DNA of 64,000 nucleotides from Ornithinimicrobium cryptoxanthini (GTDB lineage Bacteria > Actinomycetota > Actinomycetes > Actinomycetales > Dermatophilaceae), in assembly GCF_023923205.1 (NCBI RefSeq), contig NZ_CP099490.1, positions 1,426,001 to 1,490,000 of the forward strand, in the 5' to 3' direction. Under the pieces are notes generated by a model, which was not told the DNA's origin, ran no database searches, and saw only the letters and a list, made by a program, of their open reading frames with translations. Positions 24,232 through 34,457 of this stretch are shown piece after piece. The position numbers and the translations under genes were made by a program. How positions within the stretch are numbered: position 1 is the first letter of the stretch; every line of letters begins with the position of its first letter.

Positions 24232-24819
24232 TCAGGCTGCCACCTCGGCGAGGGTGAACTGCCCGGCGCGCACGGCCTCCATCGCCCGGGTCCAGGTCAG
24301 CACCTGGTCGAGCATGGGGTCGACGGACGCGACCGCGGGCTCGGTCGGAGCGAAGACCGAGAAGTTCTCGAAGTCCGCAAAGAGGGACAGCAGCACGGTG
24401 TTGCGCACGTGCGCGACCTGCAGCTCGGACAGGATGCCGCGGAGGTGTTCGACCGCGCGTGCGCCGCTGGCCGAGCCATAGGACACGAAGCCTGCGGCCT
24501 TGTTCTGCAACTCGGGCTTGAGGTAGTCGATGGCGTTCTTCAGAGCGCCAGTGATCGAGTGGTTGTATTCGGAGACGACGAAGATATAGCCGTCGAACTC
24601 ATCCATGCGCGAGGACCAGGCCTTGCTGTGCGGCTGGGTTCCGGGGGCCATCGACGGCGGCACTGCCTCGTCCCACACCGGCAGCTGGAAGTCGGCGATG
24701 TCGACGATCTCGAACTCTGCGTCGGTGCGCTGGTCGGCGAACGACTTGACCCAGCGTGCGACGGTCAGGCTCTGGCGTCCTGGGCGGATGCTTCCGGTGA
24801 CGATGGCGATCTTGGTCAT
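24232..24819 (-). CDS. NADPH-dependent FMN reductase-family flavoprotein
   Basis: A 195-residue flavodoxin-like oxidoreductase. The FMN phosphate loop is GSIRPGRQS (9-17), and SEYNHSITGALKNAIDYL (about 83-100) is the family hallmark. Members reduce quinones, azo compounds or chromate, or supply reduced flavin. AGGGAG precedes the ATG. It is single, divergent from glutamate dehydrogenase, with a possible operator at 24857. Confidence 0.9.
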   Translation of the reverse strand: MTKIAIVTGSIRPGRQSLTVARWVKSFADQRTDAEFEIVDIADFQLPVWDEAVPPSMAPGTQPHSKAWSSRMDEFDGYIFVVSEYNHSITGALKNAIDYLKPELQNKAAGFVSYGSASGARAVEHLRGILSELQVAHVRNTVLLSLFADFENFSVFAPTEPAVASVDPMLDQVLTWTRAMEAVRAGQFTLAEVAA

Positions 24820-24856
24820 TGCTGACTCCCTCTGTTGGCTGTTTGGCTCTCATGAA

Positions 24857-24868
24857 TTGAAACATCAA
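24857..24868. promoter_or_regulatory. Possible operator upstream of the flavin reductase
   Basis: TTGAAACATCAA is an inverted repeat (TTGA, 4 bases, TCAA) in an AT-rich patch 38 bp upstream of the reductase ATG. The AT-rich character stands out against this genome and could include promoter elements. MarR-type regulators bind similar sites near such genes; no regulator is encoded next to it, so this is tentative. Confidence 0.3.
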
Positions 24869-24956
24869 CTAAGTCGGACAGATTCCCCTGGGAAGGTTGG
24901 GTCGGTCACATTCCGACCTCTTCCTGCATGACTATGCACGCTTCCGTATATTCTGA

Positions 24957-26330
<1,374 letters not shown>

Positions 26331-26647
26331 GACCTGTCTCGACCGAAAGTCGGGGCCGACGTAGTCGCGGGGACGTCAGGCCTACATCTCTGGATGGATA
26401 TCGGTCGGTAGGGGTAGTGCTGGCCCGCCAGGCAGGGCTAGCGTGATCAACCGAGGCCGTCCCCTCACGATGCACAGTTCGAGTCGGGTGGTGGCGGCGT
26501 TGCCACCAGCTGACCTGGTGCAAGGGGACCGTTTCCGGGCACGTTGCCCGGACACCCAGATCTCAGTGCCATCTGCTGGGCCGTGGGAAGCCCACCGTGG
26601 CACCCTCAGCCCGCCCTCGGGCGGATGAGCACAGAAGGAAGAATCAC
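26331..26647 (+). promoter_or_regulatory. Gene-free 317-bp region with stacked hairpins before the vWA gene
   Basis: No gene is seen here. Hairpins include CCGGGCA/TGCCCGG (26535-26551, 3-base loop), GTGCCA/TGGCAC (26566-26603) enclosing GTGGG/CCCAC (26583-26595), and CCGCC/GGCGG (26611-26624) just before the ribosome site AAGGAAG. This looks like a structured 5' leader. I could not match it to the cobalamin, c-di-AMP or c-di-GMP riboswitch patterns I know. Confidence 0.4.
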
Positions 26648-27940
26648 ATGAATCACCGCATCAGTGCGGCAGCCGTGGCAACGGCTGCCGCCATGGGACT
26701 AGTCGCGACAGCAGCAGCTGGCGCTGTCGACCCCATCTCCGTGAACGAGGCACTTGACCCCGGAACGTCGATCACCATCACCAAGACGGTGTCGACGCCG
26801 GCCCTGCCCCCGCAACCCGACATCGTGTTGCTGGTGGACCGCACCCTGAGCATGAACAGCGCCATCGCCGGGGTCAAAGCCAACATGGCAACCATCATCA
26901 GCACAGTCTCGGCCAGCCAGCCGGACGCGCAGTGGGCGGTTGCCAGCTATTGCGACGTGGAAGAGCCCAACCTGTTCCTCCTGCACAGCGACCTCACTGC
27001 GACCACCGCAGACACGGTTGCTGCGGTCAACTCGATCACTCTGTGTGGCGGTGGCGACGAGCCGGAGGACCAGCTCAACGCGCTCTGGGAGATCGGGTCC
27101 GGCGCCGTGAACTTCCGGACGGACTCCTCGCGCATCGTCGTGTGGTTCGGCGACGCACCGGGGCACGACCCGAGCTTGGGTCACACCCTCGCTGACGCAA
27201 CCGCATCGCTGGTCAGCGCAGAGGCGAAGGTCGTGGCCATCAGCGTCGGCTTCAACCGGCTGGACGTGACCGGTCAGGCGACCGCGATCACCGACGCCAC
27301 TGGGGGCACCTTGCTCAGCGGTATCGCTGTTGACGAGGTGTCAGCGGCGATCGTCGAAGGGCTGTCCAACCTGCCCGTCGAGGTTGCCGGCACCTCAGTG
27401 TGTGACCTCGGCCTGAGCACCACCCTCGACCCCGTCTCGCAGACTGTCACGAGCGGCCAGGAGGCGGTGTTCGAAGAGACCATCACCGTAGCCGCCGACG
27501 CGCCGCAGGGCACGACGCTGAACTGCGAGACACAGTTCACGCTCAACGCCGCGGACGCTGGCGACGGATTCACCCAGTCGGTCTCGATCGACGTCAATGA
27601 TGTGATGGCGCCCGAGGTCGGGTGCGTGCCAGGTCCCAACCCCGGAGGCAAGATCCCCGGGTCGACCAACTCGGGCTTCTTTGAGATGGTCTCCTCCGAC
27701 AACGTCGATGCGGCTGTCGGCATCTATGTCCACGACACCGCCTCGAGCGCTGTCTTCGGGCCCTATCCGTCAGGCACGACGATTAAGCTCACCCAGGCTC
27801 CGGGTGCCACACCGAGTGTCGTGCCGTTCCGTGGCGCGGTGGACTGGAAGGTGAAGCTGAAGGGCGACGCTGAGCTGCACGCCACCGACGCGGCGGGCTA
27901 CGAGACCACGTCGCTGTGCCTGGTGCCGCCGCATCACTGA
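26648..27940 (+). CDS. Secreted von Willebrand factor A-like protein
   Basis: A 430-residue exported protein: signal peptide 1-25 (Ala-rich, cleavage near AAAGA), then a vWA-like domain to about residue 240, then Cys-containing beta-rich segments. The metal-site motif is D64-R-T66-L-S68, a DxTxS form of the usual DxSxS; the later metal loop is GDEPED. Four spaced cysteines in the C-terminal half may form disulphides. There is no sortase motif or membrane tail, so it is likely secreted or held by other proteins. Function unknown; adhesion or protein binding is the family norm. Confidence 0.72.
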   Translation: MNHRISAAAVATAAAMGLVATAAAGAVDPISVNEALDPGTSITITKTVSTPALPPQPDIVLLVDRTLSMNSAIAGVKANMATIISTVSASQPDAQWAVASYCDVEEPNLFLLHSDLTATTADTVAAVNSITLCGGGDEPEDQLNALWEIGSGAVNFRTDSSRIVVWFGDAPGHDPSLGHTLADATASLVSAEAKVVAISVGFNRLDVTGQATAITDATGGTLLSGIAVDEVSAAIVEGLSNLPVEVAGTSVCDLGLSTTLDPVSQTVTSGQEAVFEETITVAADAPQGTTLNCETQFTLNAADAGDGFTQSVSIDVNDVMAPEVGCVPGPNPGGKIPGSTNSGFFEMVSSDNVDAAVGIYVHDTASSAVFGPYPSGTTIKLTQAPGATPSVVPFRGAVDWKVKLKGDAELHATDAAGYETTSLCLVPPHH

Positions 27941-27967
27941 CAGGTTGACCCGCTCGCCGCTGCAAGG

Positions 27968-28002
27968 GGTGGCGGGGTGACCCACGCGGTCACCCCGCCA
28001 CC
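27968..28002. terminator. Strong bidirectional terminator
   Basis: A perfect 15-bp stem (GGTGGCGGGGTGACC with GGTCACCCCGCCACC) and 5-base loop lie between the convergent vWA-like gene (ends 27940) and DedA gene (ends 28032). No T-run follows. Confidence 0.85.
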
Positions 28003-28031
28003 TGCCGCACCAACTCGTGCCGCGGCGTCAG

Positions 28032-28673
28032 TCAGCTGCCTGGGGCGGTCGAGGGCATCGGCGGGCGGTGGCGCCGGCGCCACCGGATCACGAGGTCGAC
28101 GACAAGGCCGAGGAGCAGGGACAGCAGCACGCCCACCACCGCCCCGAGCAGCGGGTTGCCGTCGACCCAGGCGCCGGCGAGCAGGCCGAGCCCGGTCATA
28201 TAGAACGCCCAGACGACGCCGCCGACGATGCTCACCGGCAGGAACCGGCGGTGGGCGTAGCCGGAGGCTCCGGCCGCCAGGTAGACCGCCACCCGCCCGA
28301 CCGGGACGAAACGGCCGGTGAGGATCACCGTGGCCGGCCGACGCTCCAACTGGCGCCGACCTGCGTCCAGGGCGATCGCCATACGGCGTAGTTGCAGCCG
28401 TCCGAACCGGCCGGGACCGAGCAGGCGACCCACCGCGAAGGCCAGGTTGTCCCCGCAGATTGCGCCGAGGGCCGCCACGGCGACCAGCAGCGGGAGCGCA
28501 GGAGGTCCATCCAGCGCAGCCAGCGCCATGACCAGAGCCTCACTGGGGACGATGGGGAAGATGCCGTCAAGGACGATGAGCAGAAAGCCCAGCGCCATCA
28601 GCCACGGTTCGTCTGCGGCAGCCAGGATGGCCGCATTCACGGAGTCGAAGAAGTCGGACATCTGGTCTCTCAT
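28032..28673 (-). CDS. DedA/SNARE-associated family membrane protein
   Basis: About 213 residues with four to five membrane helices. The family pattern is visible: FPIVPSEALVMALAAL, GDNLAFAVGRLLG, and GRFVPVGRVAVYLAAGASG (the R-F-x-P-x-x-R motif). DedA proteins support membrane phospholipid flipping and proton-motive-force homeostasis. ATG at 28673 is used; an ATG at 28661 is also possible. Divergent from the APC permease. Confidence 0.85.
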   Translation of the reverse strand: MRDQMSDFFDSVNAAILAAADEPWLMALGFLLIVLDGIFPIVPSEALVMALAALDGPPALPLLVAVAALGAICGDNLAFAVGRLLGPGRFGRLQLRRMAIALDAGRRQLERRPATVILTGRFVPVGRVAVYLAAGASGYAHRRFLPVSIVGGVVWAFYMTGLGLLAGAWVDGNPLLGAVVGVLLSLLLGLVVDLVIRWRRRHRPPMPSTAPGS

Positions 28674-28839
28674 CGATGGGCAACCACGCTGCGGGTGACG
28701 CCCACGGCCTGCACAGATTATCTGCGTCGCGTCTGGATTGACCAAAGAGTGCGCGTGGCAAGTTGCGGCGCGTGGTGACCTGCGTCACTCTGCACAAGGC
28801 GGGGCCTTTCCTGCGCAGTGCGACCGGATGGAGGATGCC

Positions 28840-30297
28840 GTGAGTGAACAGGCGCTCGACCGTGACAGTGGTGAGGAACAGACCGAACTGAAGCGGGTGC
28901 TCGGGCCCAAGCTGCTGCTGCTCTTCATCGTCGGGGACATCCTCGGGACAGGCATCTATGCGCTGACCGGGAAGGTGGCAGGGGAGGTCGGCGGCGCGGT
29001 CTGGCTGCCCTTCCTGGTCGCCTTCACCATCGCGATCATCACTGCCTTCAGCTATCTGGAGCTGGTGACCAAATATCCCCGTGCGGGCGGCGCAGCCTCC
29101 TTCGTGCACCGTGCCTTCGAGATCCACTTCATCACGTTCCTGGTGACGTTCACGGTGATGGCCAGCGGCATCACGTCTGCATCCACGGCCTCGCGCGCCT
29201 TCGCCGAGAACATGTTCAAGGGGTTCAACTGGTTCGTCGGGACCAACGCGGAGGGCGACGCGGTGGTCAGCGCGGGTGCCATCAGCGTCGGCGCCCTCGG
29301 CTTCATCCTGCTCGTGATGGCGGTGAACTTCCGTGGCGTGGCGGAGTCGGTGAAGGCCAACGTGGTGCTGACCCTGATCGAGCTGTCCGGCCTGCTGCTG
29401 GTGATCTTCGTCGGGTTCTGGGCGGTCGCCGGCTTCTCCGGCGCGGAGGTCGACTTCTCCCGCATCACCGTCTTTGAGAGCCCCAGCGGCAAGAACGCCT
29501 TCATGGCGGTGACCGCGGCGACCGGCCTGGCGTTTTTTGCGATGGTCGGCTTCGAGGACTCGGTCAACATGGCTGAGGAGACCCACGAGCCGAGTCGCAT
29601 CTTCCCCAAGGTGATGCTCACCGGGCTGCTGCTGACGGCGGCGATCTATCTGCTGGTGTCGATCACGGCGGTCGCGCTCGTCCCGGTGGGGGAGCTGTCC
29701 CAGGGTGGCACGCCGCTGCTGACGGTGGTCGAACGCGGCGCTCCCAACCTGCCGATCGACACGCTCTATCCGTTCATCGCGATGTTCGCCGTGGCCAACT
29801 CGGCCCTGATCAACATGATGATGGCCTCGCGACTGCTCTATGGCATGGCCAACCAAGGCGTGCTGCCCAAGCCGCTCGGCCTGGTGCACAAGGCCCGGCA
29901 GACCCCGTGGGCCGCGATCGTGTTCACCACAGCGCTGGCAGCCGGCCTGATCCTGCTGGTGACCTCGGTCTCCAACCTCGGCGACGTGACCGCGCTGCTG
30001 CTGCTCGCCGTCTTCTCCGTCGTCAACGTGGCCTGCCTCGTCCTGCGCAAGGACACCGTCGAGCACCAGCACTTCACCGCCCCCACCGCGTTGCCGGTGA
30101 TCGGGGCGCTGGCTTGTGCCTACATGGTCGGGCCCTGGACGGGGCGCGACACCTCGGTCTATGCGATTGCCGGCTGGCTGGTCGTGATCGGCGTCGCGCT
30201 CTGGGTCGTGACCTGGTTCCTCAACCGGGCTCTGTATGCCAAGCCGACGCGGATCAAGGAGCCGGAGGACCTTGGCACGGGCGGTCCAAAGGTCTGA
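28840..30297 (+). CDS. APC-superfamily amino acid permease
   Basis: About 485 residues with roughly 12 to 14 helices. The first helix has the unwound GDILGTGIYALTG substrate-site motif of the APC superfamily. GTG at 28840 is chosen because GGAGG lies five bases upstream; an ATG at 28828 overlaps that site. Substrate is probably an amino acid or polyamine. No partner gene; the downstream helicase has its own promoter. Confidence 0.87.
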   Translation: MSEQALDRDSGEEQTELKRVLGPKLLLLFIVGDILGTGIYALTGKVAGEVGGAVWLPFLVAFTIAIITAFSYLELVTKYPRAGGAASFVHRAFEIHFITFLVTFTVMASGITSASTASRAFAENMFKGFNWFVGTNAEGDAVVSAGAISVGALGFILLVMAVNFRGVAESVKANVVLTLIELSGLLLVIFVGFWAVAGFSGAEVDFSRITVFESPSGKNAFMAVTAATGLAFFAMVGFEDSVNMAEETHEPSRIFPKVMLTGLLLTAAIYLLVSITAVALVPVGELSQGGTPLLTVVERGAPNLPIDTLYPFIAMFAVANSALINMMMASRLLYGMANQGVLPKPLGLVHKARQTPWAAIVFTTALAAGLILLVTSVSNLGDVTALLLLAVFSVVNVACLVLRKDTVEHQHFTAPTALPVIGALACAYMVGPWTGRDTSVYAIAGWLVVIGVALWVVTWFLNRALYAKPTRIKEPEDLGTGGPKV

Positions 30298-30397
30298 CGG
30301 GCCGTCACCGCGCCCAGCTGTCCGCGCGAGGCGCACCGGCTCGCGGTGGTGACGAGCGACATACTGACCCAGTTGGCGGCGGCTGGTGATTGTCCGC

Positions 30398-30575
30398 TAA
30401 ACTTCAACCTTGCCCGGCGAGTGCATTGATGCACTGACAGGACGGGCTCGCCGGAGGACGATCCGTTCCTTGCGGCCCATCGGGTGCCAAAGAGCACCTG
30501 GAGGTAGGTCGGTCACGCTCAGGGAGCGATGAGGCGTCCAACCTCATCGAGTTCACCAGAATTGAGCGATTCGCC
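30398..30575 (+). promoter_or_regulatory. Structured 5' leader of the DEAD-box helicase gene
   Basis: A -10 box TAAACT (30398-30403) suggests a start near 30410 and a leader of about 165 bases. It folds into consecutive stems: CCGGCGAG/CTCGCCGG (30414-30421 with 30447-30454) enclosing GTGCA/TGCAC (30421-30434), then GGTGC/GCACC (30483-30498), CGCTC/GAGCG (30516-30528) and GATGAGG/CCTCATC (30528-30548). The ATG at 30576 has no Shine-Dalgarno sequence near it. Long structured leaders are known on cold-induced helicase mRNAs; whether this one senses temperature or is autoregulated is inference. Confidence 0.6.
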
Positions 30576-32699
30576 ATGGCCAAGGCCATCGGGCGCGCCT
30601 CCGCGCCCTCCCACAAGAAGAAGCCGCGTCACACTGCGGCCCAAAAGAAGTCAGCCGCCAAGGCGCGCGAGCTGTCTGACCGTTCGTCGCGTCGCGACGA
30701 CCGCAAGTCGTATGCCGAGAAGCCGGCTCGTGAGGACCGCCCGCGTCGTGAGTGGAACCGTGACGACCGTCCGGCCCGTGATGACCGCGGCCCGCGCCGC
30801 GACTTTGACAACCGTGGCCCGCGTCGTGACTTTGACAACCGTGGCCCGCGTCGTGAGTGGAACCGCGATGACCGCCCGGCTCGTGATGACCGCGGCCCGC
30901 GCCGCGAGTGGAACCGTGACGAGCGTCCGGCTCGTGATGACCGTGGTCCCCGTCGTGACTTTGACAACCGTGGCCCGCGTCGTGACTTTGACAACCGTGG
31001 CCCGCGTCGTGAGTGGAACCGTGATGACCGCCCGGCTCGTGATGACCGCGGCCCGCGCCGCGAGTGGAACCGTGACGAGCGTCCCACTCGTGATGACCGT
31101 GGTCCCCGTCGTGACTTCGACAACCGTGGCCCGCGTCGTGAGTGGAACCGTGACGACCGCCCGACCCGCGACTTCGACCGCAGCGCCCCGCGTCGCCACT
31201 GGGACCAGGACGACCGTCCCCGCCGTCGGGACGACGCCACCCAGGCCCGCAACAACCACGACTGGGAGCGTCGCGAGCGCCGCGACAACCGGCACTTCTC
31301 CGAGGACCGGGAGCGCACGCCATACTCCCCGTCTGTCGCTCCGGCACCCAAGGCCGCGGTCGTCCATGAGGGGCCCAACGAGTTCGGCGCCCTGGGCCTG
31401 AACCCTCAGCTGGTCGACAAGCTCACCGATCTCGGGCTGGTCAAGCCTTTCCCGATCCAGGCCGCGACGATCCCGGACGCGATGGCTGGCCGTGACCTGC
31501 TCGGGCGCGGACAGACTGGCTCGGGCAAGACCCTGGCCTTCGGCCTGCCCACCCTGCACCGCCTCGCGGAGGGTGAGCGCGCCAAGCCGCACAAGCCGCA
31601 CGCGCTGATCGTGACCCCGACCCGGGAGCTGGCGATGCAGATCCTGGACGCGCTGCGTCCGCTGCTGTCGACCATGCGGCTGCGCCACCAGCTGGTGGCT
31701 GGCGGCATGTCCTACACGCCGCAGCTGCGCAGCCTGGAGCAGGGGGTTGACCTCCTGGTGGCCACCCCCGGCCGTCTCGCTGACCTGCTCGAGCGCGGCG
31801 CCGCCGACCTCTCCGAGGTCAAGATCACGGTGCTGGACGAGGCCGACCACATGGCCGAGATGGGCTTTGTCGAGGCCATCTCCGAGATCCTCGACCTGAC
31901 CCCGAACGATGGTCAGCGGCTGCTCTTTTCGGCGACGTTGGACCACGGGGTCGACAAGATTGCCAAGAAGTATCTGCACGACCCGGTGACGCACGAGACG
32001 GACAGCGCGACCGCGAGCGTGTCGACCATGGAGCACCACGTCTTCGTGATCGACCCGCAGCACAAGAAGCCGGTGACCGCGACCATCGCCAACCGGCCCG
32101 GTCGCACCGTCGTCTTCGTCCGCACCAAGCTGGGTGCTGACCGCGTGGCGCTGCAGCTGCGGGAGTCCGGCGTCTTTGCCGCGGCCCTGCACGGTGGCCT
32201 GAACCAGGCCCAGCGCACCCGCGTCCTGGAGGCGTTCAAGTCCGGCGAGTTGCCGGTCCTGGTCGCCACCGACGTCGCGGCGCGTGGCATCCACGTGGAT
32301 GACGTCTCGCTCGTCCTGCAGGCCGACCCGCCCGCGGACCACAAGGACTATCTGCACCGTTCCGGCCGCACCGCCCGCGCGGGCGAGGCCGGTCGGGTCG
32401 TGACCCTGGCCCTGCCGCACCAGCGCAAGCAGGTGCAGCGACTCCTCGACGCTGCCGGTGTCGACGCGTCGCCCACCAAGGTGACGCCGCGCGACTCAGA
32501 GGTCCTTGAGACCGCCGGCGGTCGTGAGCCCTCGTTCGAGGCGATCCCGCAGTCGCAGCTGGACAACCTGCTGCGTCCGCGCCGTCCGCAGGGTCGTGGC
32601 AACTACCGCGGCCGCCCGCAGCGTCGCAACGGTGGCTTCGACCGCGAGCGCGGTGCGCGCGTCGGTGGTGGCTACCGAGGGAACCGCGGAGACCGCTGA
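30576..32699 (+). CDS. DEAD-box ATP-dependent RNA helicase with N-terminal Arg/Asp repeat tail
   Basis: A 707-residue RNA helicase. The core runs from the Q motif ([14 protein letters not shown], about 288) through Walker A GQTGSGKT (K318), DEAD (D421), SAT (LFSATLD) and the [10 protein letters not shown] motif near 595. Unusually the long low-complexity tail is N-terminal: residues 57-200 are tandem [17 protein letters not shown] and RRDFDNRGP units. A second Arg/Gly-rich tail ends the protein. Such tails bind RNA and can drive condensate formation. A strong terminator follows at 32734. Likely roles are ribosome assembly and cold adaptation, by family. Confidence 0.93.
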   Translation: MAKAIGRASAPSHKKKPRHTAAQKKSAAKARELSDRSSRRDDRKSYAEKPAREDRPRREWNRDDRPARDDRGPRRDFDNRGPRRDFDNRGPRREWNRDDRPARDDRGPRREWNRDERPARDDRGPRRDFDNRGPRRDFDNRGPRREWNRDDRPARDDRGPRREWNRDERPTRDDRGPRRDFDNRGPRREWNRDDRPTRDFDRSAPRRHWDQDDRPRRRDDATQARNNHDWERRERRDNRHFSEDRERTPYSPSVAPAPKAAVVHEGPNEFGALGLNPQLVDKLTDLGLVKPFPIQAATIPDAMAGRDLLGRGQTGSGKTLAFGLPTLHRLAEGERAKPHKPHALIVTPTRELAMQILDALRPLLSTMRLRHQLVAGGMSYTPQLRSLEQGVDLLVATPGRLADLLERGAADLSEVKITVLDEADHMAEMGFVEAISEILDLTPNDGQRLLFSATLDHGVDKIAKKYLHDPVTHETDSATASVSTMEHHVFVIDPQHKKPVTATIANRPGRTVVFVRTKLGADRVALQLRESGVFAAALHGGLNQAQRTRVLEAFKSGELPVLVATDVAARGIHVDDVSLVLQADPPADHKDYLHRSGRTARAGEAGRVVTLALPHQRKQVQRLLDAAGVDASPTKVTPRDSEVLETAGGREPSFEAIPQSQLDNLLRPRRPQGRGNYRGRPQRRNGGFDRERGARVGGGYRGNRGDR
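30744..31175 (+). repeat. In-frame tandem repeats in the helicase tail
   Basis: The DNA is built of 51-bp units coding RREWNRD[DE]RP[AT]RDDRGP and 27-bp units coding RRDFDNRGP, mixed in the order long, short, short, long, long, short, short, long, long, short, long. Copies are nearly identical at the DNA level, so copy number may vary by recombination between strains. Confidence 0.85.
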
Positions 32700-32733
32700 G
32701 GTCGTCCACCTGAGCTGACAGCTCGGTGACCTA

Positions 32734-32769
32734 GAACCGGCTCCCACGCCATGGCGTGGGAGCCGGTTC
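32734..32769. terminator. Terminator, 36-bp perfect palindrome
   Basis: GAACCGGCTCCCACGCC pairs fully with GGCGTGGGAGCCGGTTC around a 2-base centre; the practical loop is about four bases. A T-rich stretch follows on the plus strand. It lies between the helicase and the convergent secreted-protein gene. Confidence 0.9.
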
Positions 32770-32786
32770 GTTGTCTTGTGAGCGGG

Positions 32787-33698
32787 TCAGTCGTCGTAGA
32801 GGCGGCTCGTCGAAGTCAGCACATCAAGGGGGCTGGCTGGGCCATCGATGGTGGCGGTCCCGGGGATCAGTGACCAGGAACTGCCGTCGACGCTGACCTC
32901 GCCGCCGTAGACCACGGTGATGTGGGGTGCGACCTGGGCCGCCGACGTGTATTCGTGGCGGATGTCGCCGTGGGGGTAGGGACCGCCGAGGGAGGCGGTT
33001 GGACCGGCCGAGGCACCGTCGCCGAAGTGGTAGGTCACGGAGTCGAGCGTCGGCCGGATGCGCACCTCGTGGCCGATGATGTCAGTGGTGTCCGTCTCGC
33101 CGGGCTCGAAGCCGGAGTCTGGCCAGAGGAGCTCGTAGTAGACCGGCAGGTTGACCAGGGTCCGACCATCCGGTGGCTCGATCGAGATCGTCGGCAGCGC
33201 GAAGTCTGTGCGGTGGAACTGGTCGAGGATCATCGCGTCGGTCAGTTCGGCCGCGGCCTCACCCGAGCGTGCCGGCACGTCCGTGCGGAAGCAGGTCGGC
33301 CCGACATTGGTCCATCCGCCCACCGGGCCCGACGAGTCGGCAATCCGCCGGTAGATGATCGAGTAGGGGCCGGAGCTGTCGGGCTGGTTTATCTCGCAGT
33401 AGTTCGCAGCCCACTCACAGTAGACCCGGTCAGGGACCTCGGGGCTGTTGCCCTCGCAGCGGATCACGGCGACGTATTCGAACCACGGTTCGGGGCTCTC
33501 GGGGCTTGATCCTTCTGGGTACTCGGTGGCGAGGCTCCGTGTTTGCGATTTGGTGAAGCCCACATAGGAACCCCCGCCCTCGACGCCACAGTCGATAACC
33601 TGGCCGGGGACGCACTCCGCTTCGCCACTGGCAGGAGTTGCGATGGGACTAAGCAGAGCTGTGCACAAGACGGCCACTGCGATGGCGGCCACCTTCAT
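32787..33698 (-). CDS. Secreted protein with PKD-like beta-sandwich segment
   Basis: A 303-residue protein with a signal peptide (MKVAAIAVAVLCTALLSPIATPASGEA). A C-terminal stretch around VTYHFGDGASAGPTASLG, followed by HEYTSAAQVAPHITVVYGGEV, has the look of a PKD domain (xFGDG then HxY). Several cysteines suggest disulphides. The ATG overlaps the stop of the upstream lipoprotein gene (ATGA, 33695-33698), so the two are made together. No known enzyme motif. Function unknown. Confidence 0.7.
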   Translation of the reverse strand: MKVAAIAVAVLCTALLSPIATPASGEAECVPGQVIDCGVEGGGSYVGFTKSQTRSLATEYPEGSSPESPEPWFEYVAVIRCEGNSPEVPDRVYCEWAANYCEINQPDSSGPYSIIYRRIADSSGPVGGWTNVGPTCFRTDVPARSGEAAAELTDAMILDQFHRTDFALPTISIEPPDGRTLVNLPVYYELLWPDSGFEPGETDTTDIIGHEVRIRPTLDSVTYHFGDGASAGPTASLGGPYPHGDIRHEYTSAAQVAPHITVVYGGEVSVDGSSWSLIPGTATIDGPASPLDVLTSTSRLYDD

Positions 33699-34318
33699 TG
33701 CTGTACCTGAATCTCGGCAACCTCCCATGCCTGACCGTCAAGCGTGAGAGTCAGGACCATTGTGAAGGAGGTCGGCTGGGCTGAAGCGGTCACGACCGCG
33801 CCAGCAGCATCGAGGGTCGCAGGGACAGTCTGAACGGCCTCTGCAAAGACGACAGTCGTGTCACCCGTTGCCTGTGCCCGCGCCGAATCGACGGTAACGA
33901 TTGGTCCTGCGGCGCGCTCATCATTCTCGATGTACTTCGCGATCATGGATTCGAAGCCCGCGCATGTGGCGCAGTCGTCCGAAGCGAGTTGCTCAAGGTG
34001 TCCTGCTTCTGGAGTCATAGCCGCGTAGTTGAAGACCTCCAGATAGTGCAGCGCGAAGGCTTCCGCGCCGGACTCCGAATCCTCCTTCGCCTCGTCGGGC
34101 ATCTCGGGAGGACCGCTGGCCTCCGTCGTCTCAGTGGCATCCCCGGCTGGACTCGAGGACGTCTCCTCGACATCGTCCGGTGGCGCCGCCGTCGTGGGTG
34201 CCGGGTCCGTCGTCGTCAGCGCGTCCTGACTGGTCGGCGGCGCGGACGGCTCAGAACTACCCTGGCAGCCAGCCAGGAGCAGGGCAGCGGCACAGGCAGC
34301 AACGAACGTGGTCTTCAC
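33695..34318 (-). CDS. DUF6318-like lipoprotein
   Basis: A 207-residue lipoprotein: lipobox LAGC with C18, a Ser/Thr/Pro/Glu-rich linker to about residue 85, then a globular domain starting AEAFALHYLEVFNYAAMTPEAGHLEQLASDDCATC, which resembles the actinobacterial DUF6318. It is expected on the outer face of the membrane, and is coupled to the secreted partner downstream. Function unknown. Confidence 0.72.
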   Translation of the reverse strand: MKTTFVAACAAALLLAGCQGSSEPSAPPTSQDALTTTDPAPTTAAPPDDVEETSSSPAGDATETTEASGPPEMPDEAKEDSESGAEAFALHYLEVFNYAAMTPEAGHLEQLASDDCATCAGFESMIAKYIENDERAAGPIVTVDSARAQATGDTTVVFAEAVQTVPATLDAAGAVVTASAQPTSFTMVLTLTLDGQAWEVAEIQVQQ

Positions 34319-34457
34319 GAAGTCCCCCTCGTCGGCAGGTCGACCCGCGGTTCCCCCACGGATCCGGTCACCACGACAGTCTCACCCGCCAAACCTGAGC
34401 AGACAGTTTTCCACAGGTAAAACTTTGGTAAGAACCCGCGATCAGGCCCCAGCGTGT

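Noticed and set aside
30651..32420. Minus-strand frame of 589 codons and other frames through the helicase repeats
   Set aside because: Repetitive DNA stays open in several frames; only the plus frame carries DEAD-box motifs.
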